Positions 1 to 41,694 of a stretch of 64,000 bases of DNA are shown here, in pieces (within the stretch, counting starts at the first letter, position 1; each line of letters opens with the position of its first letter). The translations under genes were made by a program, and so were the position numbers. A model generated the notes under the pieces. The model ran no database searches and was not told where the DNA came from. It saw only the letters and a program-made list of their open reading frames with translations. This DNA is from Haliclona indistincta (lineage: Eukaryota > Porifera > Demospongiae > Haplosclerida > Chalinidae), in the NCBI GenBank assembly GCA_964017065.1, contig OZ024786.1, positions 12,086,502 through 12,150,501 on the forward strand, in the 5' to 3' direction.

Positions 1-2617
1 GCCTGGTTGTAACCCAATACACCACAAGAAGCCATGGTGTACTAATAATAATAACTAATTATTCTAATGCACAATGCTTCATGCTGTCATATCCATGCAA
101 AGTTCACATAGCTACATTGTAGAAACTTGCTACTTCCTGGACTTGTAATGATTCCATATTATGTTCCGGTGATGAAGCAATGAAATTGGCATCTCTTCTC
201 TGTATAGACTCTTGGTTCTAAATACTTAGACCGGCATAGAAACACCAAGTAACGTGACTTCCTGTGAGGTTTGCACATGAGATAATCACACAAATTGTGC
301 TTGCAATCTATGTAGTCTCCACTCTTGTATCTTGTTGTCACCTCATGGTCTCCACTAGTAGTCTAGGCATAATATACAACGCTTTCTCGCATGGAAACAT
401 CATAATTTTTTTTATACTCATAATGAAATCTAACTTAAGCTACTTGTATTGATATCACAAATAAATTCACAGCTTTATAACTTAAAAACTTTTTACAACG
501 TAAAATTTTTGAAATGATCACACTTAAATTAATTTAAATGGGTTAAAATTCGTTGCTCCAATGTAAAATGTATGTGGATTATGCAAAATTTTAAGGGCAC
601 CCACAAAATTTTATAAAACTAGCAGTTACACATATCCTGGTATCGGCTCTTGTTGGTTTACCGTGCGTCCCTAATAGAACACCACACCTACAGTTCAAAT
701 AAGTACTGTACTTATAGTGTACAAAAAGAAGCCAAGTTACAACAACACGAATACATTACTTATTGAGTAAGACAGCTGGCTAGCTGAAGACCATTAAGCA
801 AATGTTAAGTAATGCACAATATGAAAAATGTCATTATCACAGAATACCACTTATAAATACAGCATAAATTAACATGTACTCATTGAGTACTTACCCATAC
901 ACTACTACTATATGGATGCTATGGAACCTGACTCAAAACTTCCTATTGATTCCCAGACTTACCTCAATTGGTCATGCCTTAATTAGTATGGTACGCAAGT
1001 GCATGGATTCGTAAGCATGCATAGTAGGGTTTCTGGTTTACAGTACATTCAGGAAATTGCTCACGACAACCATTAGCATAAGATGAGTTCATGGTCTTAG
1101 AAGGAAAATATACACAATTCAAAAATTTGAAAGGTCAGTCAGCCAGAGGTGTTCTTAGATAGTCTTTTATTCAACTTAAACATATTCATGTACTTAAATA
1201 ATGACTGTAACAAAAGCTTATGGATTACGGAGGGCACTATAATCTTACATAACTAGCAGCTACAATGTATACACACATACGCAGTAGTTACTGTACATGT
1301 ACATAGAACACTCACCAATAAAAACATGCAGTTCAGTTGGTTTACAGTGTACAACAAGAAGCCAAGTCAAACAGCATGAACAATTTAACTGCATAGCTTA
1401 CTGAGTAAGACTGGTAGCTAGCTGAAGACTATTAACCAGGCTAGGTGAACAACCGAATAAATAATGCATACTATGAAAAATGTCAGTATCACATGCAGAA
1501 CTGCATCACTTATCAATACAGCATATACATGCACTCGTTGAGTACTCACACGTCCACTACTACTATGCTATGGAATCTGATTCAAAACTTGCTATTGATT
1601 CCCATAGATGACCAGTTGGTCATCCCATGTGAGAAATATGGTTCACATGTGAAAGATGTACTATCAAATTACAATGCTGACACTAATTGACATATAATTA
1701 TATGCATGGATTCACAAGTATAAGTATAGGGATTCTGTTTAGTAGTACATACAGGAAATTGCACACAATAATCCTTAGCTCAAGAGTTTATGTACTTGGA
1801 CCAAAGCTAAAGGAAAAGAATACAATTCTAATGTCAGCTAGACAGCCTTTGATTTACTTAATGACCACAACAAAGCTGGTTGCTGCAAGTGTACAAGCAT
1901 GAGGTCGTTTGCACCAGAGCTTAGTGCCAGCATAATTTACATAAACACTGTGAACTTTTACGAAAAGAATGAACCTAGTGTATCAGATTTGCTCACTATG
2001 ACCGAACACATGAACCATTGTTTTTATGCTTTTTCATGAAATGTAGAAGCTGTTGTGCATTACAAATGATAATACCTAGGCAGCCAACTATAAGTTAGCA
2101 TTTTCACTCTCAAAGAGGAGAATATCAAAGAAACCATGTATACATAACCAATGTTGTTTCATGACATTATGATGGTTATATAATATTCATAATAATGCCT
2201 GACTCAAACTACAGCAACACAGTCAAGAACTTTCAGTGCAAGAAAACATGTCCAAGGACAATGCTGGTTATAGTTCAAAATCGTTACCCAAATCTGTATC
2301 ATAAGTCCTTGACACAATATTAAAGCCTCCAGTTTCCTGTTATTGTTCAGCTTCTCAGCTTACACAGTCAGAAGGAATTCACAGCACAAACTATGTACAC
2401 TGTTTCGTTATTGCACAGGCGGATTGTAAACATTGCATGTTTACTGAAACTGATTTATGCCAGTCCATACACAAACAGTGGATAAGATTATATGTTGATT
2501 TTGCTTCTAAGTCACTGAACCACAAATACTGATAGATTCAGTCTGTGGGTAGGACGTGTGTAGAACGCAGCAGAAATTCTGTGTTGCACACATTCTGAAG
2601 TAGCAGTGAGTCACAGG
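1..2617. other. gene-poor left flank
   Basis: No exon with convincing splice signals or protein-like composition was seen here on either strand. The short open frames are AT-rich and low in complexity. The only structure is the diverged direct duplication listed separately. The last few hundred bases before 2618 should contain the promoter of the SMB membrane gene, but no specific core element stands out. Confidence 0.5.
660..1760. repeat. diverged tandem duplication, about 0.65 kb unit
   Basis: Two copies lie in direct orientation, at about 660-1060 and 1310-1760. They share in the same order an AAGAAGCCAAGT block, a TGAGTAAGAC..TAGCTGAAGAC block, a TATGAAAAATGTCA block, a TACAGCATA..TTGAGTACT block and a CTATGGAA(C/T)CTGA block. 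The first 60 bases of the window (ACAAGAAGCCA) may be a third partial copy. Insertions and substitutions are frequent, so the duplication is old. No coding potential is visible. Confidence 0.6.
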
Positions 2618-5600
2618 ATGAAGTATTTGCTTGTGGTGTGCTTGTTGGGAGCACTGCTGTGCGCTGCTTTAGCTCAGGAAGAACCAGACTCAGTGAATGC
2701 CTATGGAAAACATGGTGAGTCGATAATATCCATGTTACACAGTGCTGTGAGTAAGCCTATATTAAATTGCTACAAGTACAATTCAACTATGAAAAGTTGC
2801 ATAATATACACACTAAATGACTGTAGAACAAGCTATTTGTATTTATTACTTTCTTCAAGGTCGCGGCAAGAAGATTTGTAAAAATTGCTACAAAAATAAA
2901 GGTAAGTTAAAACATCTACATGACAATGGCTACTCAATAGAGAGAGTTAATCTTCTCCTATTTATAGGTTCATGTGTGGCTGCCAATTTTAAAACATGCT
3001 GTAAGACTACTGCAAGACGTAGCTGCCTAGGCGAGCCACCTTCTTGCTATTGCGACACGAGTTGTCATCTTCTCAAGGATTGCTGCAAAGATGCCCACAA
3101 GATCGGCTGCAAGAAAGGTTTGTCAAAACCAGGCAAAAATATTTGCTTTACTGGTCCTCAAAATAATTTATCTTGTAAAAATGCTGAGAATAGCTTGTCT
3201 GATCAGTTCAAATTCAGCTGGTCTCAACCTATAGAGGACTTAGCATATGTGCTCCTAACACACTGATAAAATTCACTCATTTCTCAATCGTACAGCTATT
3301 AAAAAGAAAAAGAAGACCAAAGTCACCAAACCGACACCTCCCACGACTCCAGCAGCTTCACTGCAACCAGCAAACCCAGTACCCAGTTCACAACTCCCGC
3401 CACCGCAGAAGGTAGTCCCAACGACCACGCCAGTTGACAGGGCAGCACCGCAACCGACAGTAAGTGACCTCAAAAACAAAGAAATTGTCGGTTTGTTTTA
3501 ATCATTATGCAAAGTTGTTTAATCTGATATTTTCTATTCCATAACGAAATGTAAACTGGTTCAAAAGTGACGAAGATCAAATTCATTCCAAGCAAAGCTA
3601 TACAGAGAAAATTCTCATCAAGAGATCATACTATAGTTTAAGCACCTGTGTAACAAAAGAATCACATGGTTTCGTAACGAAGGCATATTGCCTAAAATGC
3701 ACATGTAATAAGAATATGCAAGGTCAAAAATTCGTTGGACAGATGAATTGTGAAAAAATACGTACGATTGACTGCCTGTTCTAAATGCTCCATTTTTCCA
3801 AGCAGTACCATGTCAAAACATGTTATTTTCATTAAACCATCAATATGAGCATAACTGCATACATTCACTGTGATACAATACATACTATTTACGATCCTGT
3901 CTTTATACAGCCACAAGCTCCGACAAATCCAGACACACAGCCAGGAACAAGCACAGCACCAGCTGACAACATAAGGCAATCATCCACTGACGGCACACCC
4001 AGGCCAACAAACTCTGGTCAGAACCAGTTTCGCAGTGGACTAGCCGTCGGAGGGGTACGCATGAAACAACACCATTTCATCATGATTGTTATAGTGGCGG
4101 TCATTCTGCTGGGAATACTACTGATATTGATCTGTCAGTCAGTACAATGTGCTGTACTATGCCGGTAAGCAAACCTCCATGAGTACATACGGTCAAGAGT
4201 TCAACTATAGGGTTATTGTACCATGATTAGTACCATAATAGTACGTGTACAATGTGTTGGGCAATAAATCTAATTTGAGATCCAAGCGTAAGTAGGCTAT
4301 CATTTCAAAATCATACTAGCTATTCAGTCTAGCTGTGACCTTCTCCAATAGGCAGGGATAACTCTATCAAGACTAACGTCGAGACCTATTCCTATTGAGC
4401 ATTGGAACAGGTCTCGACTCTGAGCACTGAATGTCAGGATAGCATGCCTCAAAGTACCGTGTACACAGACTCAATAAACAGTGTGCCTTCACCGAAACTC
4501 AACTTGCCCCTATAGTGTAGTTCTATAGTGTGCCTTCACCAAAACTCAACCATACCCCTATACTGTAGTTCTATCTATAGGTAAGATGTTTACTGTGTAC
4601 GACAAAACGCTGTCTGATTCTACTGAACCACACTTGGTAAACTAGACCTGTTTCTGTGTGTACAAGAAGAGGCAGCCATGCACGATAATCAAAATAACTT
4701 TCATGTGTGTTTTATCCTAAATGCAAACAAGACCGTAATTTCCATACAAAGTGATTACACAAACAGTGATGCAGTATCAGATCTTGTACATGACCAAGTA
4801 CACTGTTGAATAAGCAACAAGAATTAGGTTTTGTACACACACATACTGAAAATGCGAGTAACCATTATTTTTACTACACGGATATTATGGGCTATGCGCT
4901 TCAAGTTTCCGATAATGAATGATCACTTTCCACAAGGCCATGTAAAATAAATTTTCTGTTTCTGGTCTCCTTGCTGGTCAATTTTTTGAAGGTCAATGTA
5001 CATGTTTTTGTAATATAATTGACTATCTTGTCAATGTTCATGGTCCGTGGTAGTCAATTTATTGACCCTAAATATACCTTAAATGAACAATGCCTGTAGA
5101 ATAACATGTACTTACTTAGTTTAATAAAAAAAGCAGCCTGGTTGCCTGGTCATTTTTATTCAACTGGTTGGACCAGAAACAGAAAATTAACTTTGTGTGG
5201 CCTATTGTCAAAATAGAAATATTTGTATGCATCTTAGCAAAAAAAATTTCTTGCTAATGACAAAGCGATTAAGTAAAAATTAGTTACTGTGCGTTATTAA
5301 GTAACACAATAAACAGTGCGCATGCATGGAGTTAGCTTTATAGCTCTACATAACAGCTTAACATAATGGATGCATTTATGTGTGAGATGTGCCTAGTACT
5401 ACTTCAATGCAAGTTATCCGAAACAGCAACATGTACTAAACACACAGTACGTACTCTATATGCAAATAGCAAACAGAATGTATGAGTACTACATTATACA
5501 TGACGTCATTATAATGTAATAGTCCAAAGGGTTGGTGAACTGCAATCATGAAATATAGCCCATTCATAACATTTCCCTAAACACCACATTCTACGTACAG

Positions 5601-5821
5601 TATTAAATGACCATTGCTGTTATACAGTACATGGTCGATTATTGGAATCTACTATTTTTTTACCTTTTAACAGGAGGTCACGCCCACCAAAGCAGCATTT
5701 GCTGAGAAAAGATACCATACCACCTAAAAAGGATCCGCCTGCACCTGGAAAAGCAAAAATGGTCTACTCGTCTCTCCCAGAGGCTGAGTCGGACGAGGAG
5801 AATATTTACTCTGAGCCATGA
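2618..5821 (+). CDS. type I membrane protein with one somatomedin-B domain
   Basis: Six exons with GT/AG borders keep one frame: 2618-2714, 2860-2901, 2968-3117, 3296-3459, 3911-4164 and 5674-5821 (284 aa). The ATG at 2618 opens a clear signal peptide (MKYLLVVCLLGALLCAALAQ). Exon 3, flanked by phase-1 introns, is a complete SMB-like domain with the GSCVAANF start, the CYCD core and the DCC motif. Exons 4-5 encode a Lys patch and a Pro/Thr-rich stalk, then a transmembrane helix (FIMIVIVAVILLGILLILI). Exon 6 is a basic-then-acidic cytoplasmic tail with YSSL and NIYSEP near the end. The SMB resembles those of the giant SRCR gene on the other side, so this may be a minimal relative. SMB domains elsewhere bind proteins such as PAI-1 or uPAR, but no partner can be inferred. 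The last intron holds a MITE and a small tandem duplication. Confidence 0.85.
4477..4572. repeat. two-copy tandem repeat of about 46 bp
   Basis: Two adjacent copies share GTGTGCCTTCACC, AAACTCAAC, CCCCTATA and TGTAGTTCTAT with a few substitutions. They lie in the last intron of the SMB membrane gene. Confidence 0.7.
4935..5203. mobile_element. MITE with about 33-bp terminal inverted repeats
   Basis: The left end begins AGGCCATGTAAAATAAATTT and continues to CTGTTTCTGGTC. The right end is its approximate reverse complement (GACCAGAAACAGAAAATTAA, then TGTGTGGCCT). The interior is about 200 bp, AT-rich and noncoding. A target-site duplication was not clear, so the superfamily is open. It sits in an intron. 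Confidence 0.65.
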
Positions 5822-6370
5822 TGGAGGAACGATTTGAGAACATTGCTTCGGAACAAGCACACACACAAAATGAGTAAAATGTACAACTGTAGTATGACAC
5901 ATTCAATAGTTAGTGTGATTAGTGATTAGAATGCCTGTAATACTGTACACGCGCATACACAATGTATATAATATTATTCACAGTTTAAGGAGTATGATCG
6001 GCTAGCGTGCAACTTACTCTACTAAGAAGATAGAATTTGCTTTATTAGAGACAGAGCTAGGAGGCTGAATCACTATTTAGTATTAATGTGAGAGATTCCT
6101 GTGTTCACTGTCCCGCTTCTACACACCCGTAAGTTGGGATTTGCCGTGTCGCATGAACAGTAAACTGCGCAACCTCTCCATCGAATAATTGTCGGCGTCC
6201 GTAAAATCCTAATATTTAAAATTGGCACGTACATGTGAATAAATATTGGTTAAACTTTCAAGTTGATATTCTACATACACAGATAGAATACACACAACTG
6301 TTTTGGGATAAATAAAGTGAAAATAATCTCAATAACTTATAAAAGATAGGAATTGTCATAAACTTTAAGA
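5822..6370. other. convergent 3' intergenic region
   Basis: This AT-rich stretch separates the stop codon of the + strand SMB gene from the stop of the candidate - strand membrane gene. No ORF or repeat of note was seen. It should hold both 3' UTRs. Confidence 0.4.
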
Positions 6371-9300
6371 TCACTTTGGTTCTTCTTTGGTGATAAAAAC
6401 ATGTTTAACAGGGCTAACAGAGCCACTGACATCTGGACTATTAGAAGAAGTTGTACTGGAGCCTTTAGCAAGCATCACAGCCGGCAGTACGCTGTGTCTG
6501 CGATACTTGTAGTTGCGAATACTGAACACAGAAAAATAGGAATGAGTATAAGTAGTTTGATATAATTATGTATAATGGAAACGTCAAAACATGCATATCA
6601 GGTTAAAGCCTTAAGGTGGCGCATACTCTTTCACCCACGCATTGTGAATATCATTATAAGGGCGGGGTTCACAATACTACACAATACACGCCAATGGAGG
6701 AGATAAAATTCAGAATTTTCGCACAAGATTTTTCATGCTGTTTAGCAAACTGATTTTAGTCACTAGTACCTACTTGTAGCTGAACAACTTGCGGAGGGCT
6801 GGAGAGCTTTTTGAAGATTTGCTCCTATACTGAGGTATTTTATGACTGGTAAAACGCGGGTCACTACACAAAAATTTCCGTTCATCGACGATAACTCACG
6901 ACTCGAGGATAATAGCGAAAAATCGCTCGGTTCAGCCCTCGGTAACGTCCTTGGCTTGAAGCATCGTTTTTTATAGACCTGCTACCGCTACATGTCGAGA
7001 AATCTGGTGCGAAAAATTGCTACATCGTTTCGAGTTTCACGTGCATTTCGCGCTTAGCAGATTTCGCTGAAAGTCGCTGGCAAAGCAGGGACGCACGTCA
7101 ACATGCTTCGCAGCAAGTTTCGCGCTACATGGCCGTCTCTGTGAAAAGTTACGGGCGAAAGAATTTGCCTCATTAATATTCATATTGAAAGGGTACCCGC
7201 CACCTTAAGGTGGCGGTGCGCCAATTTAATGAGATTCATAACTTTGCAAGTAGATTTATTTTCTGTACAATGGTATTTTGTACAGGTGTGCTCCAGTATG
7301 CATTTTGTTTTGTCTATCGATAAACATCGATTATAGCAAGTTTCAGTCACGAAGTATTTAGCTAACGTGGAGCAGTGAGCTCGCCAAGTAAAGACCGGTC
7401 TGTGGCTGTTATCTCCAGTTCGGCTTGCTTGCTTGCTCCGGAAAGAACTTCGTTTACAGCTTTAGAATTCCAGCGCGCACAGACGTATAGAGCGATTTTT
7501 CGATACTCCCTTGCTAACCCTGCAAAACAGCAAGCCTAGACCAGAAAGAATTCTTTAAAAAAATTCTGGATCGTATTACAGAATTTCGCTCTATACGTCT
7601 GTGGGCAAGATGCTGCTGCATGCTGCTGCGTTTGAAGCACGTCGATCTATTGCTCGACAGTCGAGATAGCAGCCACAGACGCTTCATGTATTATTTCCCC
7701 CATACTGTTATGTAAATCGCTGTAGTTATAAAGTCTAGTTATTAATAAAACACACGTTGCGTGGATGTTGAATATTAACTAAGTGCACCGCCACCTTAAG
7801 CTACTTTATGTACAGTTGACTACACTCCACATCGAATATGCGTGAGTGACTGAATTAGTGACTGAGTGAGTGGGTGAGCAAGTGGGTGAGTGAGTGAGTG
7901 AGTGTGTACGTGCGTGGTCATCATGAGTGTGATTTTATGCTCACGATAACCACAAACTCACTCGGGCATATTTGAAGTGAATTAACCCTTTAATTACTAA
8001 ATTATCTTGCTGAAATTTTAACCTCGTAAATGCTGACCACTTCTCTCGTGAATATCTCGTGTGTCTTTTGTGCTACTGGTCTCAAATTTGCGTCCTTTTA
8101 TGCCAGTGAGTAGCCGCAATTGCCCACACTCAAGTCAGTCGATATGCCCCTCCCACTTCGAAAGTGAAGCCGATAAAGTGCAACGACCTCGTCAAATTTT
8201 GCTCAAAGTTAGTACTTTGGGGGCTGGCTACTGAAAAGTACACACAGATAGCAGTGGTTTTGGTGAGTGCAAAATGTAGCCCAGATCATAGAGAATGCAC
8301 AAAAATGTGTTTCCGAGCACCCTGAAGCCATAAAATGTCCAAAATTTCTTGACGGCCATTTTGTTTCTCCTAAAATGTTGTGAAATTTGCACTGAAGCCA
8401 TAGAAATGCCGTCGCCATAACGTTTAGCGCAGGGGGTGCGCCGAAAACCACTGGATTTTTTGCGGTTATTTGTATTCTTCAATTTGGCTTAATTTTGGGA
8501 TATTTTAACACTTTTTGATAAAGTTGTGGTGTCTGAAGTATGTATGTCGCCAAAAGGCGACAATAGAGGTTAAAGGGTTAAATCAACTGTACACAAGTGT
8601 ACAGACACAGCTATCTGCAAGACATTAGTGAGTTTTAGTTAGCTGTTTACGCCACATAGCTGAACGTCAACAGCTGGTACAATGACATCTTGTAACTTGT
8701 GTACACACGAAGAAAGCAATCTAGTCGTGTACATATACAACACTGTAGCGCGCACAGTATCTTGCAAACATGTAACACACAAACACAGAAACCTAAAGCA
8801 TGTGCCTTTGTGCTAGCTAGTAACTAACGTGCAGAAGCATTAGACGAGAGAAGTGAGAAGTCTTATACGGGAAAACCAGGTGCCAGCCGTTGTAAACGGG
8901 AAAAGTGAACGCAAGGCTGAGGTGAACGGCGAATCATGTGCTAATTTCTGACATCAGAATTGCCAGATGTTAGCCCTTAGTGCAAATAAATGTGTAACTA
9001 TTACTAACACTCTCTAGACACAGCCAATAATAACTAAGTAATCTAAACTGGTGTTGACCACAGATCAACTGGGAACAACAAACTCTACCCAACTATAATA
9101 ACTGGTTATTCAAAAGCATAACAAAGAGAGGCTATGTGGTGAAAACTTCAGTCAGCATAAAACTACTTCTGATCAAGGGCAATGCCCCAGATAGTACAGT
9201 AATTCTTGAATAGGTAACGCTCGACTCAACTGTTTTATTAGTTCAATTCTTGCAACAGTGAAAAAAATTCGCGACTGATAAAAGCAAACTAAGCGACTGA

Positions 9301-10358
9301 TGAATATTAATCATGTATCACAAACGTGTACGATGATAACCAGCAACGGTGGAATTTCATCGCTAGTCGTGCATGTAGCTACCAGGCTTGTCCTCACGCC
9401 TGGGTACGAGGATAGTACTACCACTGTTTGAAATATAATAACATTTCTACTTAGCAAACAAATTGCGAACGGATTTGAGAAAGAGTCACTTTGCTCCTGC
9501 AATTTTTGAACATACGCCTGTTTCAAACGGCTGCTACTCAGTCAAACATTACTGAAACTCAATGAAATTTTTTTGTGTATAATATTTGATCATTCTGCTT
9601 GCCGTACATCAAATTTTAGAACCATGGTACTAAATTTGGATGAATTATAGCAAGTTGAAAACATGCATGCGTTCTCAAATGTGCTCACATTTTGTTAGCA
9701 GAAAGGAAGTACTAATAAATGCAAACAGTTTAGGTATAAATATCCTACATGCAGCGCAGGCTCACTGCACTACAACAGATGCTTCCATTTATTGTTCACA
9801 TGCCATGACACACTACACATCAGGCATGGTGGTAATGACCGTGACAAACGTCACATTTATGGTCCCAACGCTCACAAACACACACATAGACTCACATGAA
9901 TATGAGTAGAATACTACTGAGTAGTATTACCAGTACTGCTGTGGCGACGAGACTGGATACTATACCTATGACATTGGAGGTGGGGAGCCCAGATCCATTT
10001 GGCAATGGGGTGGAGTCTGTGTAGTAGTAAGAGACAAGAAACGAGGTAAATAGAGTCTTTGGGAGAGCAAAAGCACTAGTATTATACCAGCGGCAAGTTG
10101 GGTTGTCATTTCAAGTTTGTAATGAGCTAGACACACTTCTATGAATACACTAGCAAAGCGAGCAGAGGGAAATCTTCGGGTTACACAGCAACGCACAGGC
10201 GCTGAACGAGGTAAAACTAGCTTTCAGCTAAAACACACTATAGCGCCAATGATGTCCAGACTAAAAGTAGACACGCAAGGAACTATATACAGTCACGAAC
10301 GAAATTGAACGAGAAGAGAGACATGAGAGAGAAACTCACCAGCTGACATCCGCTCCAT
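6371..10358 (-). CDS. candidate small single-pass membrane protein (four short exons)
   Basis: This gene was assembled from exons too short to stand out as ORFs. The 3' exon 6371-6521 has a CAG acceptor and a 50-codon frame ending TGA. It encodes a basic juxtamembrane stretch (RNYKYRRH) and a Ser-rich tail ending KEEPK. It joins in phase 2 to exon 9896-10016, which has an acceptor after a pyrimidine tract, a GTGAG donor and a clear membrane helix (VIGIVSSLVATAVLVILLSS). Upstream, 10088-10201 (38 codons, phase 1-1) and 10340-10358 (ATG plus a GTGAG donor) keep the frame. The two C-terminal exons are well supported; the two N-terminal ones are tentative. No signal peptide is visible, so the true first exon may differ. 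The family is not recognised. The intron 6522-9895 contains three TTAA-type MITEs and another repeat. Confidence 0.45.
6611..7208. mobile_element. MITE with TTAA ends and GGTGGCG inverted termini (copy 1)
   Basis: The element is bounded by TTAA on both sides. It starts TTAAGGTGGCG and ends GGGTACCCGCCACCTTAA. The TTAA target site suggests a piggyBac-type transposase acting in trans, although the GG start differs from the usual CCC. No transposase is encoded. It shares its right-hand TTAA with the next copy. Confidence 0.65.
7205..7799. mobile_element. MITE with TTAA ends and GGTGGCGG inverted termini (copy 2)
   Basis: It starts TTAAGGTGGCGGTGCGCC and ends GTGCACCGCCACCTTAA, giving near-perfect inverted ends. 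It directly abuts copy 1 through a shared TTAA, as expected if one inserted at the TTAA edge of the other. It is noncoding. Confidence 0.65.
7861..7905. repeat. short (GTGA)n-type microsatellite
   Basis: Interrupted GTGA/GTGG tetranucleotides, of the same type as the long arrays in the receptor introns. Confidence 0.8.
7982..8581. mobile_element. TTAACCCTTTA-type MITE, copy 1
   Basis: It is bounded by TTAA, starting TTAACCCTTTAATTAC and ending GGTTAAAGGGTTAA. The CCCTTT terminus after TTAA is typical of piggyBac-like elements. Its interior matches, in reverse complement, the element at 49245-49796, including the GACGAGGTCG/CGACCTCGTC core. Its short ORFs are element sequence, not genes. Confidence 0.75.
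9458..9640. repeat. interspersed repeat, also at 62165-62360
   Basis: It contains GTCACTTTGCTCCT, CTGCTACTCAGTCAAACATTA and TATAATATTTGATCATTCTG. The first and some later blocks recur at 62165-62360, where the central and right blocks appear in reverse complement, and weaker similarity is seen at about 49985-50120. It is noncoding and the family is not recognised. Confidence 0.5.
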
Positions 10359-10617
10359 CGTCTCTTTAGTATACGGACATCAACGTGACATTACGGAAAT
10401 CCGTACTATTACACGCGAGATTACGGGAAAGTGTACCGCCAAATTCAAATACCAAAGGTTCAATTATAAAAAGCAGCAACATTATAATTATAGCAGATAT
10501 ATAAGCACATGTAATAAACATTTTCTTGCAAGCATGATAAAAACCTGTCTACAGTATATTTACTTTTGTGACAATAAGATAAAATAAAACAAGTTTTTCA
10601 TGTACGATAGTCTGTCT

Positions 10618-39964
<29,347 letters not shown>

Positions 39965-41143
39965 GTTTCCTGCGATTTGCAACAATAAATGTAAGTAGCA
40001 TTATAGAATTAAAAACAAGGATTGATCTTAACAGTGATTTTGGGGTTCGTTGCTGTGCTGAAGTGTACATTGTCATCTTTGTGCACTTATGTGACAAATC
40101 TCTTTGTCTTTACTCACACACAGTAGAGGATGATTAGAGACTGGAGCAGCCTCTCAGACACTGACGGGTATATACGCTATTTGACAACTTTCGTTGCCAT
40201 TTTTTATAGTTAGATACACAATTTATAAATGAGTTATAGCCACAATAATTAGGGTGATATCATTCAATATAATTCGGTGAAATTCCAGGGGGAAATTAGT
40301 TCCAGGGCAGGAATCCCTGGGCACCCACCCCCCACTGTATATGAACCCTGTTTAGACTTGTCTTTTTGCACAAGAATGTCAATAATAAAAAATATTATAT
40401 TAAATTTGCTTAGCATTCAGTCGAATTATCTTTCCCTCAAGTACACGTACTTCAAGTACTTCAGTACACGAGCATACTACCAATTCCTGGAACGTTTGTA
40501 GAGGCAAAGCATATACCGTAAAGTGTATACAATAAATTCACCAATACTGTTCATACGTCTAAAAGTTATGTGACTTATTAACAATTGTCACGTGATATTC
40601 TAAACCCCAGTCTCTTTTGCAAGAAGTAATTATACCTTCCATAATATACATCCACTTATATTGCAGCAGCCAATTAGGTGGAACACATTTATCAACAAAG
40701 TCTGCTAAAGAATTAGATCACACAAGAACGCATACTGTACGAGAAAGTCAGCTGCTGCTAAAATTGTTCTGCCGCCGTACTATACAATACAACAGTGACA
40801 ATTTCATTGCTTAAAAGCAAGTTTATTATCTCAACTTTAATTTGTCGGAGAAAATAAACTATTATGCAGTTTTTTTTAACCACAAATCTTACGTTTAGTG
40901 CTAGCCTGCTAGGTGACCCGGCCCCATAATATTGTACAAAATAATTAATACATGCCTCTACGTACCTGCAGGTTTATATCGCATGTCGTAGTAGACACGC
41001 ATGAGACGTCCACTGCGCGTGAAACAGCAGCGGCGATACTACCGCAGCAAACAGGTGATGGAGAAAGGGCGTGCCCACTATGAATAAAGCAAAAGACCCG
41101 CGGTTTGAGCCCCACCCTTGATACAGCGCGCGTGTGCACGTGT
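39965..41143. other. upstream region of the giant receptor gene
   Basis: No coding exon was seen. The promoter of the giant gene should lie here, but no core element is obvious. The region faces the + strand receptor beyond the gap, so the two genes are divergent. Confidence 0.4.
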
Positions 41144-41385
41144 GAGTGAACAAGTTGGGCGTTGCCCGACCTCAGCCTTAACGGGAGGTCGGGTGTCACT
41201 AGTTCCCATGTACCTGCCCTTTTACAACTCTAGGTATACAGATAATGACAATCATTGTTTTCAAAACAAGTTCATATTACATTATTGTAACAAGCCAAGG
41301 AACAACTTTTATGAACCCATGGCACCCGACCTTCCCGTTAAGGCTGAGGTCGGGACATGCCCAACCAGGAGTGAACATGCAAAAG
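41144..41385. mobile_element. foldback element with about 50-bp arms
   Basis: The left arm (AGTTGGGC, GCCCGACCTCAGCCTTAACG, GGAGGTCGGGTG) is the reverse complement of the right arm (CACCCGACCTTCCCGTTAAG, GCTGAGGTCGGG, GCCCAACC). The interior is about 120 bp. No ORF belongs to it. The type is unassigned. Confidence 0.6.
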
Positions 41386-41570
41386 ACAAAATAAAATCAG
41401 CACTGTAATTATTATTATGTACAATAATATATAGTTTATGCTTTCTAATAACACAGTATAAACAAAAATTAAACTTCGTTCTTAATCTTAATAAAAATAA
41501 TGTTATTGAGCTTGCTAGCAATAATAATAATAAAATGTGAGTTGTGCGTTAGTTGTTATGCTTGCTGCTC

Positions 41571-41694
41571 TTAATGGCGGTCAAGGCCGAGATCCACCTT
41601 CCCCTCGAATCCGGGTCCCCTCTCAACGTCATCGGAGATCATGTTGATTGCTTCCTGGAAGTCATCGTCGTGAACGGTGCTTCCCATGCGCCTG
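41571..41694. other. GC-rich fragment abutting the gap, unlike its surroundings
   Basis: This stretch is markedly GC-rich while its flanks are AT-rich. It is open on + (MAVKAEIHLPLESG...) and on - (...FQEAINMISDDVERG...), both running into the Ns. It resembles bacterial coding DNA more than the sponge exons around it, but I do not recognise the protein. Contamination or a mis-join at the gap is possible. Confidence 0.4.

Noticed and set aside
8209..8482. Two - strand ORFs of 80-84 aa, with a similar + strand ORF at 49297-49569
   Set aside because: They fall inside the TTAACCCTTTA MITEs and reflect repeat sequence, not a conserved gene.
9640..9909. 89-aa + strand ORF
   Set aside because: No signal peptide, domain or splice support. 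It overlaps the candidate - strand transmembrane exon and an interspersed repeat.
41553..41694. Reading the hydrophobic LLCLLLLMAVKA as the signal peptide of the + strand receptor
   Set aside because: There is no ATG before the hydrophobic run in that frame, and the sequence composition differs from all receptor exons.
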